64,000 nucleotides of DNA from Planctomycetes bacterium UBA7888 (GTDB lineage: Bacteria; Planctomycetota; UBA1135): contig DLRM01000039.1 of assembly GCA_002500505.1 (NCBI GenBank), forward strand, positions 16,862 through 80,861, in the 5' to 3' direction. The notes under the pieces were generated by a model that was not told the DNA's origin, ran no database searches, and was given only the letters and a program-made list of their open reading frames with translations. Made by a program: the position numbers and the translations under genes. Shown here piece by piece: positions 45,445-52,903 of this stretch (positions within the stretch are counted from its first letter, which is position 1; every line of letters begins with the position of its first letter).

Positions 45445-46332
45445 ACTATCTTCCGCGAAGCGTTTCGCCGAAGGAGGGGTTTGTCTGGACCTGGACATGA
45501 TTGTGCACGAGTGAATCCACCCACAGGAGCCCCTCTGTTGGTGTCCACGGATCAGCTTGTTTTAGGGGTCCATGCTGAGGAGGATGTCTCTCCTGGGCAA
45601 CTGGCTCGAAAACTTCTTCGGAGAACCTTGAGTGACTTGGCTGCTGCCGGTGCCCAACCGTGGGCGGTGACTTGGACCATTGCAGCTCCCCGGGAAAAGG
45701 GACAAGCCTGGATGAAGCGTCTAGCTCGGGCTTTTTTGGAGGAGGCCGAGAATTTTGGTTGCTCCGTTATTGGGGGCGATATCAGCAATTCCCCCGCAGT
45801 TGTTTTAACTTGCACGGCTTTGGGGAAAGAGGGACGACGGCGCAATCCTGGTCGGGGTGGGGCAAAAGCTGGAGATTGGCTTTGTGTTACAGGCCGGTTG
45901 GGAGGAGCGGTTCAATCGGGGCGCCATTTAAAACCCGAACCGCGTTTGACAGAAGGGCGCGCTTTAGTTCAGAGATACCGCGCCAAGGCCATGATGGATT
46001 TGAGTGATGGCTTGGCGAGGGACTTACCTCGGCTTCTTGAAGCCAGCGAGGTCGGCGCCCAAATCGAACTCGACGCCCTGCCCCTTTCGCGTGGTCTCAA
46101 GCATAATCATGAAGGTTGGCAAGCGGCGGTTGGCGAGGGAGAGGACTACGAACTTTTGGTAGCCCTTCGCCCGGGCCAGGCGAAGAGGGCGCTTCAAGAC
46201 CCTCTTTTAAAGCGAATCGGTTTTCATATTATTGGGGAAATCACAGCAGAAAGAGGGCTTCGTTGGCTCTTGGACGCGAAGGAATACACCTTGCCGTTAG
46301 TGGGGTGGGGGCATGATTGGAATGGAAGTTAA
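45394..46332 (+). CDS. thiL: Thiamine-monophosphate kinase
   Basis: ATP-dependent kinase making thiamine diphosphate, the last step of the pathway. The 312-residue frame contains the PurM-like fold motifs of ThiL: STDQLVLGVHAEED, LARKLLRRTLSDLAAAGAQP, VIGGDISNS, AMMDLSDGLARDL and VGEGEDYELL. The usual GDDAA near the N-terminus is GHDCA here, so the first Mg-binding Asp is replaced by His while the second Asp remains. Start uncertain: GTG 45394, GTG 45403 or TTG 45409, all upstream of the first conserved helix. The 3' end overlaps tsaE by 20 bases. Confidence 0.88.
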   Translation: MWGVVLRQRQEGEEALHTIFREAFRRRRGLSGPGHDCARVNPPTGAPLLVSTDQLVLGVHAEEDVSPGQLARKLLRRTLSDLAAAGAQPWAVTWTIAAPREKGQAWMKRLARAFLEEAENFGCSVIGGDISNSPAVVLTCTALGKEGRRRNPGRGGAKAGDWLCVTGRLGGAVQSGRHLKPEPRLTEGRALVQRYRAKAMMDLSDGLARDLPRLLEASEVGAQIELDALPLSRGLKHNHEGWQAAVGEGEDYELLVALRPGQAKRALQDPLLKRIGFHIIGEITAERGLRWLLDAKEYTLPLVGWGHDWNGS

Positions 46333-46849
46333 TTTTTCTTGCCAAACTTCTCGGGAAGAAGAGACCGAATCTCTCGGTTTCTTGTTGGGCTCCTTCCTTC
46401 GGGGCGGGGACTGTATTGCCCTTTATGGGGATTTGGGCGCGGGGAAAACTGCTTTTTCTCGAGGAATTGCGCACGGAATGGGGATTGCTACCCCAGTGAC
46501 TTCGCCGTCTTATCTATTGTGTAACGAATATGATGGAATCACACCTCTTCTTCACATGGACGCCTACTTTTTCGAGCGATTGGAATCCCTCCTCGCCGAG
46601 GGTTTGGCCCAGCGCTTCCCCACCTCAATATTGGTAGTGGAGTGGGCTGAAAAGATGGGGGATTGGTTGCCTACTGACCGCCTGGAGCTTCATTTGGAGC
46701 ATCTGGAGGGAGGCGGGCGACAGTTGCATTTCAGCGCGCCCGCGCAGCGGGCTCGAGAGCTCTTGGAATCCCTAAAAGAGGCCCAAAAAGCAAGAAAACC
46801 CGTGAACCCGCCCACGGACTCTCCCGTTGACCCTTCGAAGAGCCAATGA
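46313..46849 (+). CDS. tsaE: tRNA threonylcarbamoyladenosine biosynthesis ATPase TsaE
   Basis: P-loop ATPase that drives the TsaB-TsaD complex forming t6A37 in ANN-decoding tRNAs. The Walker A is GDLGAGKT (39-46); the TsaE motifs TSPSY, HMDAYF and VVEWAEK are present. At 178 residues it has a C-terminal tail of about 30 polar, Pro/Lys-rich residues beyond the family core. The ATG at 46313 overlaps thiL; a second ATG at 46322 is possible. Coupled to the sigma factor gene by ATGA. Confidence 0.93.
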   Translation: MIGMEVNFSCQTSREEETESLGFLLGSFLRGGDCIALYGDLGAGKTAFSRGIAHGMGIATPVTSPSYLLCNEYDGITPLLHMDAYFFERLESLLAEGLAQRFPTSILVVEWAEKMGDWLPTDRLELHLEHLEGGGRQLHFSAPAQRARELLESLKEAQKARKPVNPPTDSPVDPSKSQ

Positions 46850-47406
46850 TGGGAGGCCCTCGCGATTTACTGGTGCGTTACCGGGAAGGTGACCCGGACG
46901 CCTTAGATCAGCTGATTGCGGAAATGGGACCTCGCCTGAAAGGCTTTTTCATCCGGCAAGGGGCGCAGGGTTCCACCGCCGAAGATTTAGTCCAAGATGT
47001 TTTCGTCCGCGTGCTTAATAGTGTTCAGGGGTACCGACCTGCTGGTCGGCTCGATGCCTATTTGCTCCGAATCGCGCGGAATCTCTGGATTGATTCCCGC
47101 CGCAAAAAACGGCCTATTAGTATTGGGGAGAACCTTCCCGATAGCGAAGCTCCCCAAGAAGGCCCTGTTGCAGCCGCTGAGCGGAAGGATCGCGCTGTGA
47201 TTCTTCGTCAGCTTTTGGCCCAGTGCGACCCCATGACGCGCGAGCTTTTGGAGCTAGCCGTTCTTCAGCGATTGCCTTATCAGGAAGTCTCTTCCATTCT
47301 TGGGGTGCCTGTGGGAACTGTGAAGTCACGCGTGTTCTATTCTTTAAGAAGATTGCGTGATTCGGCTTCTTCTTTGGACCCTAGTCGAGAAGGAGAGGAC
47401 TCATGA
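46846..47406 (+). CDS. ECF-type RNA polymerase sigma factor
   Basis: A 186-residue sigma-70 family protein with only regions 2 and 4. Region 2 has AEDLVQDVFVRV and AYLLRIARNLWIDSRRKKRP. Region 4 is a helix-turn-helix, LPYQEVSSILGVPVGTVKSRVFYSLRRLR. A charged linker of about 30 residues joins them. It overlaps the start of a one-TM protein by ATGA, the usual layout of a sigma factor and its membrane-bound regulator. The target promoters are unknown. Confidence 0.93.
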   Translation: MMGGPRDLLVRYREGDPDALDQLIAEMGPRLKGFFIRQGAQGSTAEDLVQDVFVRVLNSVQGYRPAGRLDAYLLRIARNLWIDSRRKKRPISIGENLPDSEAPQEGPVAAAERKDRAVILRQLLAQCDPMTRELLELAVLQRLPYQEVSSILGVPVGTVKSRVFYSLRRLRDSASSLDPSREGEDS

Positions 47407-47888
47407 CTCATTCTCAACTGCCGGAAGATCTCCAAGCTTTTGCCGACGAGTTGCGTCTTGCGCACCCCAACGAAGGCTTATCTCCCGACTTTTCCTCCCG
47501 ACTACTTCGGGAGCAGGTTCCGGTTTGGTCTTTTTCTTCTGCCCTTCGTCAGAACCGATTGGTTCGGATGGCGGCAGGATTCCTTGTCCTTCTAACCGCA
47601 AGTGTCCCTGTTTTGGCTGTTCTTTCCTTGGTCATTGAACCTGAAATTACTGTTCCGGCCATTGGCTTTGACTTGCCTTATTCGATCCAAAATATCGAAA
47701 CGGAAGACATTCCGGTCGTAGAGACGATTCCACCTTATGTCCCTCCATTGGCAGAATTATTGGATGAAAGCTGGCGGGCAGAAGTGGAGAAGCAGAACGA
47801 GGCTCAGAGCTCTGCCCTTGAGTTCGAACGCTTCATGGCGCTTCCGGCCTATTTTGTTCCTGGTCTAGGCTGGATTTGCCGACAATAG
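47403..47888 (+). CDS. Single-pass membrane protein, candidate anti-sigma factor
   Basis: A 161-residue protein coupled to the ECF sigma gene. A cytosolic N-terminus of about 57 residues (PEDLQAFADELRLAHPNEG) precedes one TM helix, MAAGFLVLLTASVPVLAVLSLVI (about 57-79), and a Pro- and acid-rich outer part ending in GLGWICRQ. Position and topology fit an anti-sigma factor, but the zinc-binding HxxxCxxC motif of the ZAS class is absent. This is inference from context only. Confidence 0.55.
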   Translation: MTHSQLPEDLQAFADELRLAHPNEGLSPDFSSRLLREQVPVWSFSSALRQNRLVRMAAGFLVLLTASVPVLAVLSLVIEPEITVPAIGFDLPYSIQNIETEDIPVVETIPPYVPPLAELLDESWRAEVEKQNEAQSSALEFERFMALPAYFVPGLGWICRQ

Positions 47889-47928
47889 AGCCGAAGGAAA
47901 AGGAGCCTCATTCGTAGACTGAGGCGAC

Positions 47929-49419
47929 ATGCCCTTCTTGCTCCCCCTTTTGCTCTCGCTTCCGCAGGCTTCTCCGTTGCCCTCTGTCCAGGAAGATGTG
48001 CTACCTCTTTCGTTAGATGATGTTGTTCGGCAAGTCCAGCTTCACTCTCCGGCGTCAAGCCAATCACGCTTGTCAGCCTTAGCATCAGGAGCTGCTGTAG
48101 ATGAAGCCGGGGGCGCTTTCGATCCTGTTTTCTTTGCGGGAACGACCTACAGTTTCACCGAAAGGCCCACCGCTGGTGGATTCTTTAATGGAGATTTGGA
48201 ATCTCAGGACATTCGCTCTTGGAATGCGAACCAGGGGCTTCGGAAAGCCCTAACGAGCGGTGGCTCTTTCACAGCTTCTCTCACTGAGATTTACACTCGT
48301 GACAACCTCCCTGAGAATGTTTTTGGACTCAACCCTGATTCAAACGTTAGTCTCAACTTGGAGTTTACCCAACCCTTGCTAAGGGGTGCATGGGAACTAT
48401 CCGGAACCCTAGCCCAAAGAACCGCAGAGATTGCTGCAGACCAAGCCTTAGCCAGTTGGCGAGAAGCTGACCTTGGTGCGATTCAAAACGCAGTTGACGC
48501 CTACTGGGATTTGGCTTTCGCGCTTGAAGATGTCAAGGTGAAGGAACTGTCCCTTCAATTGGCTGAAGAATTGCGCGAAGTCACGCAGGCTAAGTTCGAA
48601 GTGGGCTCTGCAGCTGAGGTCGAAGTGGTACAAACGGAAGCAGATATCGCCACACGCCAGGACGCTCTTCTCACGGCTAAAAACTCGGCTCTTCAAGCAG
48701 AAGATGCTCTACGAGTTTTGATGTTTAGCTTGGGGCAACAAGAAGAGTGGGATCTTCGGTTGCTTCCCATTAGTGAGCCGACATCTCCTCAGAAAACTGA
48801 TCTTCAAGCCCGCGCAGCTTTCCAAGTCGCCGACCTTTACCGTTCGGACCTCAAACGGCTCCGGCAAGACGTTGTGCAGAAAAAGCTGGACTGGGATGTG
48901 GCCAAGAAGAATTTGCTCCCTAAATTCGATTTAGTCGCCACCGGTAGTAGTGCAGGTGTTGCTCGGCAAGTCCCCGACGCCTTTGATGTAACCCGTGACT
49001 TTCTTTACACGGGATATTCTTTGGGCTTCAATTTTGAAGTGCCGTTTGGGAACCACCAATACCGAGGTGCCGAATTACGGGCCCGCCATACCTGGGAGCT
49101 GGCTGTTCGCATGCTCTCGGACCAGCGCCATACTGTCGAAATGGAGGTCCGGGATGCTCTCCGTTCTGTTAATTACTTGGCAGATCGCATTGAAGCAACG
49201 AGCCTTGCGAGCAAGGTTGCAAAGCGTCAGCTCGAGGCAGAACAGCGACGCTTAGAGGAAGGGGCTTCCACCAACTTCCAAGTTCTTCAATTCCAAAGGG
49301 ATTACGAACAAGCCCTTACTGCTGAAAAGAGTGCGCGGATGGCCTTTGCCAAAGCCAGCACCAAGATGTTCACGGTTCAGGGTCTTGATTGGGACGGGAA
49401 GATTCCAGCTGAAAAGTAA
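47929..49419 (+). CDS. TolC-family outer-membrane efflux protein
   Basis: Outer-membrane channel of 496 residues. A signal peptide (FLLPLLLSLPQASPLPS) is followed by the two repeated OEP halves: long helices with heptad Ala/Leu/Glu (for example AEEVEVVQTEADIATRQDALL-like pattern near 230-250) and short beta segments, one starting NLEFTQPLLRG and another GFNFEVPFGN. It is the plausible exit duct for the HlyD-RND pair at 22287-26644, though it is encoded 21 kb away. The last 50 bases overlap the convergent dus gene. Confidence 0.88.
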   Translation: MPFLLPLLLSLPQASPLPSVQEDVLPLSLDDVVRQVQLHSPASSQSRLSALASGAAVDEAGGAFDPVFFAGTTYSFTERPTAGGFFNGDLESQDIRSWNANQGLRKALTSGGSFTASLTEIYTRDNLPENVFGLNPDSNVSLNLEFTQPLLRGAWELSGTLAQRTAEIAADQALASWREADLGAIQNAVDAYWDLAFALEDVKVKELSLQLAEELREVTQAKFEVGSAAEVEVVQTEADIATRQDALLTAKNSALQAEDALRVLMFSLGQQEEWDLRLLPISEPTSPQKTDLQARAAFQVADLYRSDLKRLRQDVVQKKLDWDVAKKNLLPKFDLVATGSSAGVARQVPDAFDVTRDFLYTGYSLGFNFEVPFGNHQYRGAELRARHTWELAVRMLSDQRHTVEMEVRDALRSVNYLADRIEATSLASKVAKRQLEAEQRRLEEGASTNFQVLQFQRDYEQALTAEKSARMAFAKASTKMFTVQGLDWDGKIPAEK

Positions 49420-50392
49420 ATTCTTTTGCTAGTGTCTTGAGATCCTGAAGGGTGTTCAAGGCGGTACATTTTTTCCGAGCTTGCGCGCATCCTTGGGCCT
49501 CGCGAAAAAAATCAGATGCCAGTCTTCGCATATTTTGCATGCCACGTTTTTCCCCATAAAGTTGGCAGACACCTTGACCGAGTTCAATGAGAATATCCAT
49601 TCTTTCTGGAATGCTGGGCGGGGGTGGAGGGGGTTGATGGCTCAATAGAGCTGTGAGTTCAGCAAAAAACCAAGGACGTCCCAAGGCGCCCCTCCCGATG
49701 GCCATACCTTGGACTCCTGTTTTTTTTAATTCAGCTGCAGATTGCATATCTACGACATCACCATTTCCAAGAATAGGAATGTTCGTGGCTTGGACCACAT
49801 CACGAATAATGTCGTAATTAGCCTTTCCTGAGTACTTCTGCTCGCGTGTTCGTCCATGAATTGTGAGCGCGCTAGCTCCGGCCTCTTCCATGAGTAGGGC
49901 GAATTCCGGAGCTTGATCGGGCGAATCCCAGCCCGTGCGAGTTTTGACGGTTACGGGGAGATGGGTCGCTTCCCGCATCGCTTGAACGCACTCGGAAGCG
50001 AGTTCGGGTGTCTGCAAAAGGGCACTTCCACCGCCACCACCGGTAATCTTGGGGACGGGACAGCCAACGTTAAAGTCCACGATTTGAAACCCAAGGTCTT
50101 CTATGATTTTGGCCGCCACGCGCAAGTGGAGAGGGTTGGAGCCGAAAAGTTGAGCGGCCACGGGGAACTCATCATCACTCCGTTCCAGAATGGCATGCGT
50201 TTTGGCGTCTCCGAGATGAAGAGCTTGGGCAGAAACCATTTCCGTGGTGGTGATTTCAGCCCCATATTTTCTACACAGGCGGCGATAGGCTAGATTTGTG
50301 TTTCCTGCCATGGGTGCTAACGCTAAACCATGTCTGACTTCGTAAGGTCCAATACGGAGCCCTTCTCCTAGAATCTGCTTCTTCTTCTGCAT
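49370..50392 (-). CDS. dus: tRNA-dihydrouridine synthase (DusB-like)
   Basis: FMN- and NADPH-dependent enzyme reducing uridine in tRNA D-loops. The 340-residue protein has ALAPMAGNTNLAYR (FMN site), TEMVSAQAL, the catalytic cysteine in DFNVGCPVPKI, KTRTGWD, TIHGRTREQKYSG and PILGNGDV. A proline run (QPPPPPPSIP) sits before the C-terminal helical domain. The start ATG shares its bases with the divergent HEAT lipoprotein start (CATG), so true intergenic space is nil unless one start is internal. Confidence 0.94.
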   Translation of the reverse strand: MQKKKQILGEGLRIGPYEVRHGLALAPMAGNTNLAYRRLCRKYGAEITTTEMVSAQALHLGDAKTHAILERSDDEFPVAAQLFGSNPLHLRVAAKIIEDLGFQIVDFNVGCPVPKITGGGGGSALLQTPELASECVQAMREATHLPVTVKTRTGWDSPDQAPEFALLMEEAGASALTIHGRTREQKYSGKANYDIIRDVVQATNIPILGNGDVVDMQSAAELKKTGVQGMAIGRGALGRPWFFAELTALLSHQPPPPPPSIPERMDILIELGQGVCQLYGEKRGMQNMRRLASDFFREAQGCAQARKKCTALNTLQDLKTLAKEFTFQLESSRPNQDPEP

Positions 50393-52025
50393 GCAAACCC
50401 AATTCTACCTTTCAGCTGCGATTCGGCACACCGGCCTGATTTTGGTTTTGCTCTTTTCTGAATCCTGTGGCGGAAAGACGGAGGAGGTCACCCGGCCGCA
50501 GGCCAGCTACTTTCCTCCCCCCAGTGGTCGCCCGGCCTACCCAGCCCAGTCTTCATCTGAACTGCCGGAGAGGTGGCTGGGGAAAATGGGCATGTCCTCA
50601 AAGGAGGGCCTTCGGTTTGCCTTGGAACGCTTTGGGGATACGGCTTCTTATTCCTCTGAAGCAATTGTTCTGAAGATTCGCGATTTGCTGCATTCTCCCT
50701 CGGAGTACGCAGTTTTGCATAACCTGTGTAAGGCTCTGGGACGCACAGGTGACGCCAGTGCGGCTCCTGTGTTGGTGGAAGTTATGCGGACTTCTTCCGT
50801 GCCTGTTGCTCGCACCGCCTCCATTGAAGCGATGGAGCTACTAGGGAATCCGATTGTTGTTCCTGATCTCATCGCTTGGGTGGGACTCGAGCCAGAACTG
50901 GGACCTCGCCAAGCAATTTTTTCTTGTTTGGGTAGCCTTGGAGGCGCGGAGGCCGCCGATTTCCTTGCCAAGGTCGCCAAAGAATGGCTTAGTCAGAACT
51001 CTGAATACTCTCGTAGTGGGCAACTTGCTTGGACTGCTTTCTTGAGCTTGGAAACACCTTCAACGATTCAGAAGCTGCACGAAATGGCCACAGGACTTCC
51101 TCTATCTCTGCGAGCACAGGCCTTGCTTCGTCTAGCTCAACTTGGGGACTTTACCGTTAAAGAAGAGCTGAGGACCTTTTTGAGCTATCAGCATGTGCCG
51201 AGTGCGGGCACTCGCTCGACTGCTGTGGAAGCCTTGGCATTGCTTGGGAGTTGGGATGCAATGAGCTTTGCCGTTGATGATCCCGATCCGATGGTCCGCA
51301 TGGCGGTCCTTAAAGGCTTTCGACTTCCGAGTGCTATTGCTGCTGGTGCCGGCAAAGAGATTTTATATTCATTTGCCCGCTCCCAAGATTTGAATTTTGC
51401 CCTACCCGCTTTGCAGGCCTTATGCGAACGAGGAGATCGGGTCCTGCTTGAGCCGTGGTTAAGGATTGCGGCCACTTATCCGAATGGCCCACAATCTGCG
51501 GAAGCCATCAATCTCCTTCGGCAAGAAGGCGTTTCCGATTCGAGGACCGCACCCTTTCTTCTCCAGCGCTGGGAGTTTTGTGACGATAGCGCAAAGATTG
51601 ACTTGCTTCGTATCTTTGGGCGCTTGCAAAGCGTAGAAGCTCTGGAAGTTATTCAGGCCACCCTTTTGGACGAAACGACTCATCCCGAAGTTCATTTGAT
51701 GTGCATTGTGCAATTAGGGAACATAGGCCCTGAGGCGCTCCCCATTCTTTTGAAGGTCAAGGAAAGAGGGGTTCCGGATGTGTTTGCCGAATCATGGGTT
51801 TCCGCATTAGCGCATATTGCGATGGAAGATCCTGCCGCACGTTCCGTGCTCTTAGAGCTTGCTTTAGATGGGGAAGAAGGCAGCGCTATCCGTTATCACG
51901 TCATATCGGTTCTTCCAAAAATATTAAAGTCGGATGCTTGGCCCGTTTTGATGGAAATCCGAAATGATGCCCAGACAACCAGAGTCGCATCCTATGCGAA
52001 AGATCTCCTATTGGAGTATTTCTAA
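50391..52025 (+). CDS. HEAT-repeat lipoprotein
   Basis: A 544-residue protein of unknown function. The N-terminus has a hydrophobic stretch (GLILVLLFSESCGG) ending in a lipobox-like cysteine. From about residue 60 it is made of about ten HEAT/PBS-like helical pairs, for example SEYAVLHNLCKALGRTGD, VARTASIEAMELLG and TRSTAVEALALLGSWD. Such arrays bind partners in the periplasm. It ends 12 bases before the convergent UbiA gene. Confidence 0.75.
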   Translation: MQTQFYLSAAIRHTGLILVLLFSESCGGKTEEVTRPQASYFPPPSGRPAYPAQSSSELPERWLGKMGMSSKEGLRFALERFGDTASYSSEAIVLKIRDLLHSPSEYAVLHNLCKALGRTGDASAAPVLVEVMRTSSVPVARTASIEAMELLGNPIVVPDLIAWVGLEPELGPRQAIFSCLGSLGGAEAADFLAKVAKEWLSQNSEYSRSGQLAWTAFLSLETPSTIQKLHEMATGLPLSLRAQALLRLAQLGDFTVKEELRTFLSYQHVPSAGTRSTAVEALALLGSWDAMSFAVDDPDPMVRMAVLKGFRLPSAIAAGAGKEILYSFARSQDLNFALPALQALCERGDRVLLEPWLRIAATYPNGPQSAEAINLLRQEGVSDSRTAPFLLQRWEFCDDSAKIDLLRIFGRLQSVEALEVIQATLLDETTHPEVHLMCIVQLGNIGPEALPILLKVKERGVPDVFAESWVSALAHIAMEDPAARSVLLELALDGEEGSAIRYHVISVLPKILKSDAWPVLMEIRNDAQTTRVASYAKDLLLEYF

Positions 52026-52037
52026 CCGTTTTTCCTT

Positions 52038-52901
52038 TTACTCCGGAGGAAAATATTTTGCCAGACTTTTCACACTAAGAGTGGCGACCAAACCCAGAGC
52101 AGCACTTGGGAAAGCGGAAACCGAAACTAGTGCAATGGAGTGGAGCAAGGGGGCGGCAGTTAGAGAGTGCCGTACGGTAGATTGAACGCGCTCGGGCTCC
52201 CACCGAATGAGGTTGTCCTTGAGAATCGGATGTAGAAGCCAAAAGGAAAAGAGGAACCAAACGAGAAGGCTTAGGGCGTGTGATTCGGGTTGGTTAAAAA
52301 GAAGAAGAGGGGTTAGGCCGGAAACGATAAGGAAAGAAATTCCTCGCATCTTGGGAATGCCTTCTTCCTCGTAGGCCGCCAATCTAGAAGTAAAGAGGAA
52401 GAAGAGGGAGTAGACAACAGCTGGCCATAAGAGGGCGGAGGAAAAGAACTCCCCGAAAGAGATGGAGGCAAGGCCGCCTAGGCAGAGGCTCGAGCCCCGG
52501 GCAGAGGCTAAAAGGGCAGGCCCTAGCCAGCTTCGGAGGGGTTGGCCAGCGAAGTTGTATAGGAGGACGATGAGAATTAATGCCTGAATGATGGTCTTTG
52601 GCGCCGTGGGCAGGCTTTGCGCAATCCAAAAAGCGCCACCAAACATCACAATGCACGCAAATAGTGCGGACAGTGGTCGGACACGTCCCGAAGGGATGGG
52701 GCGGTGGGGGCGTGAGGCGGCATCGATCTTTCGGTCGCAGTAGTCGTTTGCGATCATTCCACCGTGATAAACAAGAAGGGCTGCAAGTAAGCAGGTTCCC
52801 CAAGTTCGATCCAGTGGCCCGCCGACCAAGAATGCGCCAGCAAGGACATCCCAGACAAGGGTCGGCAGAAGAGCTACACGGAGAAGCTGGAGCCAAGGCA
52901 T
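52038..52901 (-). CDS. UbiA-family prenyltransferase
   Basis: Integral membrane aromatic prenyltransferase, 287 residues, 7-9 TM helices. The first Mg-diphosphate motif is intact: ANDYCDRKIDAASRPHRPIPSG (NDxxDxxxD). The second Asp-rich motif is weak; SRLAAYEEEG occupies its place. It could attach a prenyl tail in menaquinone, ubiquinone or a chlorophyll-like pathway. The UbiD-like gene at 3138 is a candidate partner. Cotranscribed with dxr and rseP (2-base gap to rseP), which links it to isoprenoid supply. Confidence 0.82.
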   Translation of the reverse strand: MPWLQLLRVALLPTLVWDVLAGAFLVGGPLDRTWGTCLLAALLVYHGGMIANDYCDRKIDAASRPHRPIPSGRVRPLSALFACIVMFGGAFWIAQSLPTAPKTIIQALILIVLLYNFAGQPLRSWLGPALLASARGSSLCLGGLASISFGEFFSSALLWPAVVYSLFFLFTSRLAAYEEEGIPKMRGISFLIVSGLTPLLLFNQPESHALSLLVWFLFSFWLLHPILKDNLIRWEPERVQSTVRHSLTAAPLLHSIALVSVSAFPSAALGLVATLSVKSLAKYFPPE

Positions 52902-52903
52902 GG

